From Aerococcus viridans (lineage in GTDB: Bacteria > Bacillota > Bacilli > Lactobacillales > Aerococcaceae), in the NCBI RefSeq assembly GCF_001543285.1, contig NZ_CP014164.1, forward strand, positions 62,001 to 126,000: a stretch of DNA of 64,000 nucleotides, in the 5' to 3' direction. The position numbers and the translations under genes are program-made. The notes under the pieces are model-generated. The model was given only the letters and a program-made list of their open reading frames with translations. It had not been told where the DNA came from and did not search any database. This document shows positions 9,345 to 20,308 of the stretch, one piece after another (positions within the stretch are counted from its first letter, which is position 1; each line of letters begins with the position of its first letter).

Positions 9345-9650
9345 TCCCTTCTTTTTATTGATTATCCTTTTGTGTGTAGCAAATGCGTTACCTTAGCTTT
9401 ATAAACCTTATACAAACAGATGAATTATAGTGTTTCTTTCAAAATTTATGATTAAAGAGGGAAAAGGAATAGATACCTTACCGAACTAGGCCAAGGACAA
9501 CTTTAGATAGATTTGAATTAATTATTAGCTCTTCTCGCAGCAGCAATCGCTGTTTTTTTACTAAATTACAATGATTTATACTTATTCACTATAATTCTTT
9601 AACAAAAAAATATTTTCTATAAACTTTGAAAAATATAGCCTGTCTCAGTA

Positions 9651-9666
9651 TGTTTCACGTGAAACA
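9651..9666. promoter_or_regulatory. parS site 2
   Basis: A perfect 16-bp parS, TGTTTCACGTGAAACA, 322 bp from site 1. Confidence 0.9.
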
Positions 9667-9874
9667 ATCCACCATGATAGAATGTTTTAAAATTAATAGG
9701 AGGCCTATAGACAAATAAAGAAAATGATAAGTTAATAAAAATGGTCACCAATTAATGCCTTATATTAATTTTTCTGTGAAATAAATACTTATTTACTATG
9801 TGTGTATTGTATTTCACGAAAATATTTTATATTAGCTACTTCGATAAAATTAAAGTTAATTTATATACCGATGA

Positions 9875-9890
9875 TGTTTCACGTGAAACA
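9875..9890. promoter_or_regulatory. parS site 3
   Basis: A perfect parS within a longer perfect palindrome of 24 bp (9871-9894), 224 bp from site 2. Confidence 0.9.
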
Positions 9891-10470
9891 TCATTCATCG
9901 TCGGTTATTTCAATATCCAGTCCTAATAAAAGAGAAATTTTAAGTAGTATTATACTCTAATATCATTATGGCCGTTAGTCACAATTATCGCTAATTTATT
10001 CAATCGGTGGAAAGATCTATGCCTAATGATTATTGAACCATTCCTTTACTATATAAACTATCAGCGAAATCCTAGCGTTATCATAAAAAATTAGAATGTT
10101 ATATTATACTTATCCTTATGTTTACAATGATACTTAGTATAGCTCTAACCATGCAGTTTAGTGATGATATAAAAAGAAAATCGGATACAAAACATTCTAA
10201 TTAAGAGCTAGGCATTTGATAATTACTTTCAATCATTAATTTGGTGTAGGGTGAATGAATAATTTCTAGTGAGTGTCGATATGCTGGTATAAAAGTCTAT
10301 TTCCTTTATTTAACTTGATATGCGGATAAGATAAACCAAAAGTCAATGAATATTAGGATATATATCGCCATTGTAAGCATTTGTTAGTGAACTGTAGGAA
10401 GATTTCTGTATTGGAGATATGCCCATTATAAAACTTGCAATCATGTAAAATTAATTATAACTAACATGAA

Positions 10471-10486
10471 TGTTTCACGTGAAACA
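10471..10486. promoter_or_regulatory. parS site 4
   Basis: A perfect parS; the palindrome extends to GAA/TTC on both flanks. Confidence 0.9.
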
Positions 10487-10794
10487 TTCACGCTGGATAG
10501 ATACTTCGTGAAGAAGTTTTTGACTTTTATATTTTTGATAAGACATGAATGATACCGATTTAAAGAATCCTATATCTATTTTCTACTTACTTGAAACGTT
10601 TAAAAAATTTATATTTCCTACCTAGAAATAAGACCATAGCAATTACAGGAGTTTGTCTATTTTAAAATGCTTATACAATATGGTAATAGGGGTTTAAATT
10701 ATTTTTTCAACTCATAAGATTTTTATAAAATATGTGGATATTAAAATTTTCATTTAGAAATCAATAATCCCATTATGATTAGATACCATTTAAT

Positions 10795-10810
10795 TATTTC
10801 ACGTGAAACA
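10795..10810. promoter_or_regulatory. parS site 5 (15/16)
   Basis: TATTTCACGTGAAACA differs from the consensus only at position 2. It lies about 120 bp upstream of gdpP. Confidence 0.75.
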
Positions 10811-10927
10811 ATCTAATAAGAACATACGTTTGTATAGAGCGTAAAACGTATAAAAATGATTGTTTTTTAAGATTGTGTTAAAATGGTATATGTTAAAGTG
10901 TCGAATTTTGACCTAAAGGAGATTATT

Positions 10928-12955
10928 ATGAAGAGAGAGAATTGGCAGTCTAAAATTCCTTCTTTCTTATTGAAGTCGGCAATTATATGGCCACTTATTA
11001 TTGCACTATTATTATTAATTATCGTTATCGGTATTAGTGCAACAGTTAGTTTACAAATGGGTTTTGTAATTGTTAGTTTGGTTGTTGTTGTAATAGGTTT
11101 ACTTGGTTTTGCTTTGGTCCTGATGTTAACCGCCTTGAGTGAGTATATCTTAGGATTAGGTAACCAGATTAAATCTGTGCAAAGTGAAATTCTATTGAAG
11201 ATGCCTATTGGTATTATTGTCTTCGATGAAAATGACCCAACCATTGAATGGGTAAACCCCTTTTTACAGAAGTACTTCTACCAGAAGGAAATAATTGGAT
11301 TAAATATAAATGATTTAGATGAAGAAATTTTTGAATTGTACAAGGACTTTCAGGAAGATCCGTCATTGAAATCTAAACGATTCCAGTGGAAGAATGCGCA
11401 TTTCGAGGTCACTTATTTAAGAGATGAGCATGCTATGTACTTTATTGATGCAACCAAGTATGGTGTAATTGCTGAGAATGCTGACCTAGGCCGTATTGTC
11501 ATTGGTCATATTGTAATCGACAATTATGATGAAACGGTATCTTCAATGAATGATAGAAGGAAATCTACGATTGACAACTTGGTAACGAGTGACTTATCTA
11601 AGTGGGCTAAAAACTATGATTCTTACATTAAACGTTTGGATGATGACCATTTCTTACTGGTATCAACTTATGGTCAGTTGTCTCGAATGGAAGAGAACAA
11701 GTTTGTGGTCGTTGATAACCTTCGTGAGAAAACATCAAAGGCGAATACGCCATTAACCATTTCTATGGGGATCTCATACCAAGAGAAGGATGATGTTATT
11801 GATGTGGATGATATTTCTGACCAAGCACAGTCAAACTTAGACCTTGCGCAAAGTCGTGGGGGTGACCAAGTCGTTGTCCGTACTAAAAATCAAAAAGCGC
11901 GTTATTATGGTGGTAAGACGAACCCGATGGAGAAACGTACACGTGTACGATCACGTCAAATCGCCAATACTATTTCGACAATGATTCAAAATACGTCTTC
12001 CGTATTCGTTATGGGGCATGATTACCCAGACATGGATGCTGTTGGTGCCTGCTTGGGTATTCGTCGAATTGCGCAAATGAATAATCAAATTTGTTATGTG
12101 ATTATTGATGAAAGTCGTATTAATGATGGTATTGAACGTTTATTGGTAGAACTTCGTAAGGATGAATCAATTGCGGAGTCAATCATCTCGCCTGAACAGG
12201 CAGAAGAGTTGATGGCACAAGATTCATTATTATTCTTGGTGGATGTGCATCGTCCGTCAATTACCATAGCACCAGACTTGATTACACCGAATAGACCTGT
12301 TATTATTATTGACCACCACCGTAAGGGTGAAGAAGTGCCGGATAATGTATTGTTAGAATATATTGAGCCTTATGCTTCTTCTGCGAGTGAGTTAATTACA
12401 GAGTTCTTCGAGTACCAAAATCAAGAAAGTGAACCAATCAAACGAATTGAAGCAACTGCTATGTTAGCGGGTATGATTGTGGATACACGAAATTTCTCTC
12501 TGCGTACAGGGTCAAGAACTTTTGATGCGGCTAGTTACTTAAAATCTGTAGGTGCTGATTCATTTATGATTCAAAACCTATTGAAAGAGGACTTAACGGA
12601 CTATATTAAACGTAATCAATTAATTGAAAATGTTGAATTGATTTCTGGCAATCTGGGTATTGCTAGTGGTGAAGATCAGGATGTTTACGACTCAGTTACG
12701 GCTGCTCAAGCAGCGGATACTTTATTATCTATGCGTAACGTGGATGCGTCTTTTGTGGTTTACTTAAGAGAAGACGGTCGTGTAGGTATTTCTGCACGTA
12801 GTCTTGGGACGATTAATGTTCAACGTATAATGGAAGAGTTAGGTGGCGGTGGTCATTTATCAAATGCTGCTACACAAATTTCAGATGTGACTGTTTCTGA
12901 AGCAGTAGACATGTTAAAATCTGTTATTATGGATAAAGATGAGGAGGATGAATAA
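10928..12955 (+). CDS. gdpP: Cyclic-di-AMP phosphodiesterase GdpP (YybT family)
   Basis: 675 residues from ATG 10928, which has AAAGGAG at good spacing; an in-frame ATG 15 codons earlier has no ribosome site. Order of domains: two membrane helices (about 15-75), a degenerate PAS sensor (about 85-150), a degenerate GGDEF-like domain (about 165-300), then DHH and DHHA1. Catalytic motifs are visible: [24 protein letters not shown] and GGGGH. The enzyme hydrolyses c-di-AMP to pApA at the membrane, tuning osmolyte transport, wall stress and beta-lactam tolerance. It starts the gdpP-rplI pair, 2 bp before rplI. Confidence 0.95.
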   Translation: MKRENWQSKIPSFLLKSAIIWPLIIALLLLIIVIGISATVSLQMGFVIVSLVVVVIGLLGFALVLMLTALSEYILGLGNQIKSVQSEILLKMPIGIIVFDENDPTIEWVNPFLQKYFYQKEIIGLNINDLDEEIFELYKDFQEDPSLKSKRFQWKNAHFEVTYLRDEHAMYFIDATKYGVIAENADLGRIVIGHIVIDNYDETVSSMNDRRKSTIDNLVTSDLSKWAKNYDSYIKRLDDDHFLLVSTYGQLSRMEENKFVVVDNLREKTSKANTPLTISMGISYQEKDDVIDVDDISDQAQSNLDLAQSRGGDQVVVRTKNQKARYYGGKTNPMEKRTRVRSRQIANTISTMIQNTSSVFVMGHDYPDMDAVGACLGIRRIAQMNNQICYVIIDESRINDGIERLLVELRKDESIAESIISPEQAEELMAQDSLLFLVDVHRPSITIAPDLITPNRPVIIIDHHRKGEEVPDNVLLEYIEPYASSASELITEFFEYQNQESEPIKRIEATAMLAGMIVDTRNFSLRTGSRTFDAASYLKSVGADSFMIQNLLKEDLTDYIKRNQLIENVELISGNLGIASGEDQDVYDSVTAAQAADTLLSMRNVDASFVVYLREDGRVGISARSLGTINVQRIMEELGGGGHLSNAATQISDVTVSEAVDMLKSVIMDKDEEDE

Positions 12956-12957
12956 TC

Positions 12958-13410
12958 ATGAAGGTTATTTTTCTACAAGATGTTAAAAATCAAGGTAAAA
13001 AGGGTCAAGTAAAAGAAGTTCCTAATGGCTATGCACAAAACTTTTTATTGAAAAAAGGTTTAGCTAAAGAAGCCACAGCAAGTGCTGTTTCTGCGCAACG
13101 TGGTAAAGAAAAAGCCAACGAGAAGCAAGCGCAAGAAGAATTACAAGAAGCAAAAGATTTAAAAGCGAAAATCGAAGACGAAAAAACAGTTGTAACGATT
13201 AAAGCTAAGGGTGGAGAAGATGGCCGTTTATTCGGTTCAGTCCCATCTAAACAAATTGCTACTGCTATGTTGAAACAATACGGTATTAAAGTAGATAAAC
13301 GTAAAATGGACTTGGACGAACCAATCCGTTCATTTGGTTACACAAATGTACCTGTAAAATTGCATCATGAGGTTGAAGCTACTATTCGCGTACATATCGT
13401 CGAAGAATAG
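12958..13410 (+). CDS. rplI: 50S ribosomal protein L9
   Basis: 150 residues. The N-terminal domain [20 protein letters not shown] is diagnostic of L9; a long helix with coiled-coil character (about 45-80) connects to the C-terminal RNA-binding domain. L9 binds 23S rRNA at the base of the L1 stalk and supports reading-frame fidelity. It begins 2 bp after gdpP, inside its GAGGAGG ribosome site, so the two are co-transcribed; a terminator follows. Confidence 0.97.
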   Translation: MKVIFLQDVKNQGKKGQVKEVPNGYAQNFLLKKGLAKEATASAVSAQRGKEKANEKQAQEELQEAKDLKAKIEDEKTVVTIKAKGGEDGRLFGSVPSKQIATAMLKQYGIKVDKRKMDLDEPIRSFGYTNVPVKLHHEVEATIRVHIVEE

Positions 13411-13430
13411 GGCTAGTCTACCTATATGTT

Positions 13431-13466
13431 GGAGGCTAGGATGGATTCCTGGCCTCCTATTTTATT
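13431..13466 (+). terminator. Terminator after rplI
   Basis: GGAGGCTAGG pairs with CCTGGCCTCC (10 bp, one G-U) around a 7-base loop, followed by TATTTTATT. Confidence 0.8.
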
Positions 13467-13528
13467 CAATTTTTATATCAATGTGCTTACGTTTTTTAGT
13501 ATAATAGTTAGGTGATGGAGGTGCTGAT

Positions 13529-14920
13529 TTGGCGGAGAATTTAGATCATACAACACCGCCTCAAAGTATAGAGGCTGAGCAAGCTGTGCTCGGTGCTATC
13601 TTACTTGATTCCGATGTGTTCATTTCAGTGCTGGAGTACGTTTCTGCCGATGATTTTTATAGTCGTGCAAACCAACTTATTTTTGAAGCGATGGAAGAAC
13701 TGAACCGGGATGATGAGGCAATTGATGCATTAACGGTTCAACAAAAATTAAATAACATGCATATGCTTGAAAATGTTGGCGGCTACGAGTACATTTTCCA
13801 ATTGGCAAATGATACGCCGACTGCAGCGAATGCGGAATACTATGCCCGCATAGTTGAAGAGAAGTCTTTATTGAGAAAGTTGATTCAAGCTTCTAATAAG
13901 ATTGCCCGCGAGAGTTTTGAGCAAGAAGAATCAGTATCTGTCATTTTAGATGAGGCTGAGAAGTCTATTTTAAATGTTGCAGAAAACCGAAATCGAAATG
14001 GGTTTATCCATATTCGAGATGTCGTGTTCGAGTCTATGCAAAATTTAGATGATTTATCTAAAAATGGTCAGGACGTAACAGGGATTCCAACTGGTTATCC
14101 TGATCTAGATGCTATGACAGCTGGGCTGCAACCAGAAGAGTTGATTATTCTGGCAGCACGTCCGGCCGTTGGTAAGACAGCCTTTGCTTTAAATATCGCA
14201 CAGAATGTAGCGACTAAGCAAGATGGTGTTGTCGCAGTCTTTTCTTTGGAGATGGGGGCTGGATCCCTGGTAAATCGTATGATTTGTGCGGAAGGTAGTA
14301 TAAATGCTGGTCATTTAAGGACTGGGCAGTTAACTGAAGATGAATGGTCAGATTTGATCGTTGCTTCAGGGGCGCTATCGGAAGCGGATATTTATATTGA
14401 TGATACACCGGGTATTAGGGTAACCGAAATTCGTTCTAAGAGTAGACGTCTACTTAAAGAGCGGGGGCGTCTGGACTTAATTGTGATAGACTACCTTCAA
14501 TTAATTGAAGGATCTGGTAAACGAAATGAAAACAGACAACAAGAAGTGTCTGATATTTCGCGGCAATTAAAGAAAATCGCCAAAGAATTACACGTACCTG
14601 TAATCGCCTTATCTCAGTTATCACGTGGTGTGGAACAGCGGCAGGATAAACGTCCCGTTCTTTCTGACATTCGTGAGTCGGGATCAATCGAGCAGGATGC
14701 GGATATCGTTGCCTTTCTGTATCGTGATGATTATTACGAACGTGGTGAGGGCGAAGATGATGATGGTGGTGGCGAACCGAGATTGGAAGATAATATCGTA
14801 GAGGTTATTATCGAGAAAAACCGGTCCGGTGCGCGTGGGACAGTGAAACTTATTTTTACAAAAGAATTTAACAAATTTTCATCAGTGAGCTTTAGAACTG
14901 ATGATGAAATGTTTGCATAA
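13529..14920 (+). CDS. dnaB: Replicative DNA helicase DnaB (DnaC in Bacillus naming)
   Basis: 463 residues, hexameric helicase that unwinds DNA at the fork. The N-terminal helical domain (PPQSIEAEQAVLGAILLD) is followed by the RecA-like motor with Walker A ARPAVGKTAFALN, Walker B LIVIDYLQLI and the arginine-rich motif EIRSKSRRL. The start is TTG 13529, chosen because GGAGGT lies 6 bp upstream and the N-terminus fits the family. A TATAAT at 13500-13505 suggests its own promoter after the rplI terminator. purA follows after 18 bp. Confidence 0.96.
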   Translation: MAENLDHTTPPQSIEAEQAVLGAILLDSDVFISVLEYVSADDFYSRANQLIFEAMEELNRDDEAIDALTVQQKLNNMHMLENVGGYEYIFQLANDTPTAANAEYYARIVEEKSLLRKLIQASNKIARESFEQEESVSVILDEAEKSILNVAENRNRNGFIHIRDVVFESMQNLDDLSKNGQDVTGIPTGYPDLDAMTAGLQPEELIILAARPAVGKTAFALNIAQNVATKQDGVVAVFSLEMGAGSLVNRMICAEGSINAGHLRTGQLTEDEWSDLIVASGALSEADIYIDDTPGIRVTEIRSKSRRLLKERGRLDLIVIDYLQLIEGSGKRNENRQQEVSDISRQLKKIAKELHVPVIALSQLSRGVEQRQDKRPVLSDIRESGSIEQDADIVAFLYRDDYYERGEGEDDDGGGEPRLEDNIVEVIIEKNRSGARGTVKLIFTKEFNKFSSVSFRTDDEMFA

Positions 14921-16231
<1,311 letters not shown>

Positions 16232-16260
16232 TTAGATACAAGATTTATAAGATGTTCATA

Positions 16261-16290
16261 AGCGGGGCTTTGATAGTCCTGCTTTTTTTG
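16261..16290 (+). terminator. Terminator after purA
   Basis: AGCGGGGCT pairs with AGTCCTGCT (9 bp, two G-U) around TTGAT, followed by seven T residues. Confidence 0.85.
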
Positions 16291-16365
16291 GTTCAAGAAA
16301 TGAATATTGGGATTTCTTGTGTGTTAACGGATTAGAATACGCTATTAAAAAAGCCCTCTAAATTA

Positions 16366-16500
16366 ACACGAGACGGTAGTTTAAACCAAATTAATCAGGG
16401 CATTACTGAATATAAAGCTATCTGTATTTATGGACTTGGTCATTCAGGTCTAATTGCAAAGGAAATAGAACTATGTTTTAACGGGATAGGTATTCCTTGT
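16366..16500 (+). pseudogene. RpiR-type regulator, SIS-domain scrap
   Basis: About 45 codons read ITEYKAICIYGLGHSG then LIAKEIELCFNGIGIPC, matching the first strand, sugar-phosphate loop and helix of the SIS domain in MurR/RpiR transcription factors (family pattern IYIFGxGxSGLVAKDL...RIG). The helix-turn-helix domain and the rest of the SIS domain are absent. At about 16500 the sequence passes directly into a copper-chaperone gene in another frame, so this is a deletion junction. Confidence 0.6.
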
Positions 16501-16679
16501 CGTGTGCCCACTGCAAGGCGCGTATTGAAAAGGAAGTAACTTGCTTAAAAGGTGTTGAAGTGGCGGATGTACCGGTTGAAAGTAAAGTTCTAACGGTCCG
16601 ATTTGATGATCAAGTAGTAGATAGTGCGGCCATTGTGGCTGCTGTTGCGGAAGCGGGCTATACAGCCAACCCGCAATAA
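16497..16679 (+). pseudogene. copZ: Copper chaperone CopZ, 5'-truncated
   Basis: A heavy-metal-associated domain beginning at its metal site: SCAHCKARIEKEV holds the Cys-x-x-Cys pair. The first beta strand and the Gly-Met before the site (about 8-10 residues) are replaced by the RpiR scrap. A TTG could start translation at 16497, but there is no convincing ribosome site. CopZ normally hands Cu(I) to the CopA ATPase encoded next. The fold lacks its edge strand, so function is unlikely. Confidence 0.7.
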
Positions 16680-16700
16680 TTTTCGTCTAAAGGAAGATGC

Positions 16701-18967
16701 ATGATGAAAGATACTTATACAATTGAAGGCATGACTTGTGCATCCTGTGCGCAAGCGGTCGAGAAATCGGTCGCCAAGTTAACGGGCATGGATGCTGCGA
16801 ATGTGAACTTGGCAACTGAAAAGTTAACGGTTACTTATGACAACCAACAAGTTTCAGAGGCTGATATCACTCAGGCAGTTGAGAATGCAGGTTATAAGGC
16901 GGTGAAGAATTTATCGGTGACTAGCTTTGAAATTGAAGGGATGACCTGCGCGTCTTGTGCCCAAGCGATTGAGAAATCGGTAAGTAAATTAGCTGCTGTT
17001 TCCTCGGTGAATGTGAATTTAGCTACTGAAAAAATGACAGTAACCTTTGATGAGGCGGCCTTAAATGTTTCTGATATTGTCCGTACAGTTGAAGATACGG
17101 GCTACCAAGCTAAATTAGAAACCAGTGAACAGGAGGGGCCTAGTCAAGCTGAGCGTCAAAGCGCCCATATCCAAGCTTTATGGCGTCGCTTTTTGCGGTC
17201 ATTCAGTTGTTGCTGACCTTACCAGTTGTCTATTTGGGACGCGACTTCTACAAAGTGGGTTTTAAAGCCCTCTTTAAAGGACATCCCAATATGGACTCTT
17301 TGATTGCTATTGGGACAGGGGCAGCGCTTGTTCAAGGGATTGTGATGACAGGTCTATTGGTGTCTGGCCAGCTGCATGTAGGCCACGGTCATCCTGACTT
17401 ATACTTTGAGTAAGCGGCGGTTATTTTGACATTAATTACTTTAGGTAAATATTTGGAGGTTGTGTCTAAAGGCAAGACGTCTGAAGCCATTAAAAAATTG
17501 ATGGGCTTGGCACCGAAAACGGCCCGAGTAATGCGCGACGGTCAAGAGGTTGAAGTGGCGATTGACCAGGTGGTGACGGGCGATATTTTAGTCGTTCGCC
17601 CTGGCGAGAAAATTCCAGTTGATGGCGAGGTCGTTGAGGGCAGCTCAGCGGTTGACGAAGCCATGATTACTGGGGAAAGTATCCCAATTGAAAAAAGGGT
17701 GGGCGACCAGGTTGTTGGTGCGTCTATCAACAAAAATGGGACATTCCAATTTAAGGCGACTAAGGTTGGTAAAGATACAACGCTGGCACAAATTATCCAA
17801 CTTGTTGAAGAAGCGCAAGGATCTAAAGCGCCGATTGCTAAATTAGCAGATAAAGTGTCGGGTATTTTTGTGCCGATTGTTATGGCCTTAGCGGCGATTT
17901 CTGGACTTGCCTGGTATTTCCTAGGACAAGAATCATGGGTATTTGCCTTGTCAATTACCATTTCCGTTCTAGTGATTGCTTGTCCATGTGCCTTAGAGGA
18001 AACCCATAAAGTTCAAACTATTGTTTTTGACAAAATAGCTACCATTACCGAAGGCAAACCTGTGGTGACCGACATTAAAGCTTTCGATGGTGCGGATGCA
18101 GATGTTATCTTGCAAGTTGCAGCGTCTGCAGAAGTGGGGTCAGAACACCCACTAGGTGAAGCGATTGTAGCTGAAGCCAAGGACCGCAAGTTGATATTAA
18201 CGGCCAGCCAAGATTTCCAAGCGATTCCTGGACACGGCTTACAGGTTAGCTTGAATGACCGAATCGTTTTGTTAGGCAATAGTAAATTAATGGCCGATCA
18301 CAATATAGATTTATCGGATGCAAGAGCTGTGGCTGACCATTTGGCTTCTGAGGGTAAAACGCCCATGTTTGTTGGGGTTGACGGCCAATTATTAGGGATT
18401 ATCGCAGTAGCGGATACGGTCAAAGAAAACTATGTAGCAGCTATTCAAAAATTACACCGAATGGGCATTGAAGTGGCTATGATCACGGGGGATAATAAGG
18501 GGACTGCTGAGGCAATTGCCAAACAAGTGGGCATCGACCGGGTCTTTAGTGAAGTCTTGCCGGAAGACAAGGCCAAGGAAGTGAAGAAATTACAAGATGA
18601 AGGCTTACACGTGGCTATGGTTGGTGACGGGATCAATGATGCACCAGCGCTTGCCCAAGCCAATGTCGGAATTGCCATTGGTTCCGGGACTGATGTAGCC
18701 ATTGAATCAGCAGATATTGTCTTGATGCGTAGCGACTTAATGGACGTACCAACATCAGTTGAGTTGAGTAAAGCAACTATTCTCAACATTAAACAAAATC
18801 TCTTTTGGGCCTTCGCCTATAATGTGGTTGGGATTCCAATCGCCATGGGTATCCTCTACCTGTTTGGTGGCCCATTATTAAGTCCTATGTTTGCTGGTGC
18901 AGCCATGAGCTTGAGTTCAGTTTCTGTGTTGTTAAATGCCCTTCGCTTAAAGCGCTTTAAAGTATAG
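16701..18967 (+). pseudogene. copA: Copper-exporting P1B-type ATPase CopA, inactivated
   Basis: Two N-terminal metal-binding domains are intact (each with MTCASCAQA). Four lesions follow. First, a frameshift with loss of the TM1-TM2 region near 17180, where RRF jumps to FAVIQLLLTLPV. Second, a TAA stop at 17411-17413 inside [11 protein letters not shown]. Third, after the transmembrane CPCAL motif (about 17994) about 28 codons are missing, including the GLATPTAI segment. Fourth, the phosphorylation motif DKTGT reads DKIAT (18029). Downstream GDGINDAP and the C-terminal helices remain. RBS AAAGGAAG precedes the start. Several of these changes alone would abolish transport. Confidence 0.9.
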
Positions 18968-18995
18968 TTATAAAAAGTATAATACTTAAAATATT

Positions 18996-19020
18996 AGCCA
19001 TCCTTTTTTGAGGGATGGCT
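18996..19020 (+). terminator. Hairpin after the copA remnant
   Basis: AGCCATCC pairs with GGATGGCT around a loop of nine bases. The T-run after it is poor, so termination is probable but not certain. Confidence 0.5.
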
Positions 19021-19117
19021 ATTTAGGGTAAATATATATTTTTTAAGTACAATGCCTTGAAAGATTCCTTGATTGGGTGTAAAATTTTAGTATTGTATTT
19101 GGTAAATGAATGAATTT

Positions 19118-19190
19118 GGACTGGTAGCTCAGTTGGTAGAGCAACGGACTCTTAATCCGTGGGTCCAGGGTTCGAGCCCCTGTCAGTCCA
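19118..19190 (+). tRNA. tRNA-Lys (anticodon CTT)
   Basis: A 73-nt cloverleaf. The acceptor arm GGACTGG pairs with TCAGTCC, with discriminator A and no encoded CCA. The D arm is GCTCAGTTGGTAGAGC; the anticodon arm ACGGA-CTCTTAA-TCCGT gives CTT (Lys); the T arm has GGTTCGAGCCCC. Its 3' end is the integration site of the adjacent island, which re-creates the complete tRNA at attL. Its native terminator now lies beyond attR at about 28372. Confidence 0.95.
19169..19190 (+). other. attL of the island (3' end of tRNA-Lys)
   Basis: A 22-bp sequence from GGTTCGAGCCCCTGTC to GTCCA, repeated at 28339-28360 with one A/G difference at 19185. It is the T-arm and acceptor 3' strand of the tRNA. Confidence 0.9.
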
Positions 19191-19281
19191 TAATATACTT
19201 TTAAAAGAAATGAAAAGTAATGTAAACCATTGATATAATAGGCTTTATAGAAAACTTGAGAAACATTGAAGCCATTTAAAA

Positions 19282-19314
19282 TCTAAACACATCTAAATAC
19301 ATCTCTAAACACAT
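19282..19314. repeat. Integrase arm-type sites, left end (three copies)
   Basis: TCTAAACACAT (19282-19292), TCTAAATACAT (19292-19302) and TCTAAACACAT (19304-19314) in tandem about 90 bp inside attL. The same sequence occurs twice at the right end. Tyrosine integrases with an N-terminal arm-binding domain use such sites. Confidence 0.7.
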
Positions 19315-19357
19315 TTTTAAATGCTCCCATGCACCAAGGGAAATGAATTTCAATATC

Positions 19358-19388
19358 AGCTATTAGCATACAGGCTAATGGCTTTTTT
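19358..19388 (+). terminator. Hairpin with T-run inside the left end of the island
   Basis: AGCTATTAG pairs with CTAATGGCT (one G-U), followed by TTTTTT. It could stop read-through from tRNA-Lys into the island, or leftward transcription in reverse. Confidence 0.65.
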
Positions 19389-19689
19389 ATTGCATCCGGA
19401 TGCCTAACATCCTTTTTTAGGGACTCACATTATTATAATTACCTTGCTATATACCCAACAAAACCTGACATTACCTTTGGAAAACCTTAGGTATTCTTAG
19501 GGTATTAATTCACATTACCATTAGTTCATCTTCAACAATATCAGGGTTTTTACAGGTTATAGATCAACCACAATAGCCTAGTTGCATTTGATTAGCTGCT
19601 TAATATATAAAAAAGTAGTATTTTGTAGTAATGGCCACCGGATGCACGAACATGTTAATACTTGTTAAAACTTTAGTATTCTTAAGGTA

Positions 19690-20165
19690 TCAGTCAACAG
19701 AGGTCAACATTGCCATTAATTCATTTTCAACATTCTTCAACACGCTGACCTTTGTTTCTTTTGTCATACCCCAATCATCACTATTCAACATTAGCATTAT
19801 ATCGCCCTCGTTTAAATCAAGACTAGAAACTTCATTATCTGCCTGTTGTTGGGTTGAGGTGCGTTTGTGCTGATCAATATAATAATTAATCTCCTGTATA
19901 GCTTGGTATAGCTTGGTATACCTCGAGCTATACAGGAGATTAATATATCGTGTTTTAACAGTGTTTTAACCGTTGGATAGCCCAAGGTAGGTAAAAGCTC
20001 TTTAAATAGCTTATATCGCAATCTAAGCGCCTGTAATTGCCTATCAATGGCTTACTGTTCCATAGTCAGTAGGATAACAAACCGTTCAATATTGATAGCC
20101 TGCGTATAATCGTTAATTGTGAAACCGTATTTTGAGGTTCCTGTAGTATATTGATTACCCCCTCT
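19690..20165 (-). pseudogene. Small satellite gene, broken by a stop and a hairpin insertion
   Basis: The minus strand encodes in one frame YGFTINDYTQAINIERF-VILLTMEQ, a TAA stop, then AIDRQLQALRLRYKLFKELL and PTLGYPTVKTLLKHDI. Without the 48-nt hairpin insert at 19891-19938 it would continue NYYIDQHKRTSTQQQADNEV and end at TGA 19690. No start codon is evident at the 5' end. The RLRYKLFKELLPTLGYPT part looks like a conserved small phage protein of unknown role. It is last in the leftward operon. Confidence 0.6.
19885..19944. repeat. Palindromic 48-nt hairpin insertion flanked by ATTAAT
   Basis: 19891-19903 (CTCCTGTATAGCT) and 19926-19938 (AGCTATACAGGAG) are perfect inverted arms; ATTAAT lies on each outer side, extending the arms to 19 bp. 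The centre holds two tandem GGTATA-containing decamers. It interrupts the reading frame of the gene at 19690-20165, which resumes exactly after removal of the core plus one ATTAAT. Confidence 0.6.
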
Positions 20166-20169
20166 AGAG

Positions 20170-20304
20170 TTAACCCTTAATGCCTAACACGATTTCAAAT
20201 AGTTCTGATGCTTCTGCTTGGGTGAGCTTACCCTCTTTCTCAAGGTCTAGTAAAGCCGTTAAACGCTCTTGCTGGGTATTATTGGTAGTTTCTAGGTTAT
20301 CCAT
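20170..20304 (-). CDS. Small SHOCT-like protein
   Basis: 44 residues, MDNLETTNNTQQERLTALLD followed by LEKEGKLTQAEASELFEIVL. The second half has the pattern of a SHOCT helix-turn-helix oligomerisation motif (LxxLxxxGxLTxxEFxxxK). AAAGGGG lies before its ATG, and it follows the 20309 gene with 5 bp between stop and start. SHOCT domains are often short accessory oligomerisation modules; the role here is unknown. Confidence 0.55.
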   Translation of the reverse strand: MDNLETTNNTQQERLTALLDLEKEGKLTQAEASELFEIVLGIKG

Positions 20305-20308
20305 ATAC

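Larger units (their letters stand above)
8134..10880. other. Gene-free 2.7-kb region with DnaA boxes and a parS cluster
   Basis: No convincing coding sequence on either strand: the few ORFs are short, very AT-rich and unlike any family I know. The stretch holds three perfect DnaA boxes in its first 200 bp, a perfect inverted repeat at 8227-8248, and five parS sites between 9329 and 10810. Degenerate parS-like sequences occur at 8376-8391 and 8929-8940, and a near DnaA box (TGTGGATAT) at 10733-10741. It lies between the truncated peptide-binding gene and gdpP. An origin-linked chromosome-segregation locus is the best reading. Confidence 0.7.
19191..19689. other. Left-end non-coding segment of the island
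   Basis: No credible gene. It holds the three arm-type sites, a hairpin with T-run (19358-19388), and the palindrome GCATCCGGATGC (19392-19403) whose core recurs at 25814 and 25858. The rest is AT-rich and unassigned. Confidence 0.6.

Noticed and set aside
10867..11244. Minus-strand ORF across the gdpP start
   Set aside because: Shadow of the gdpP membrane helices; no ribosome site.
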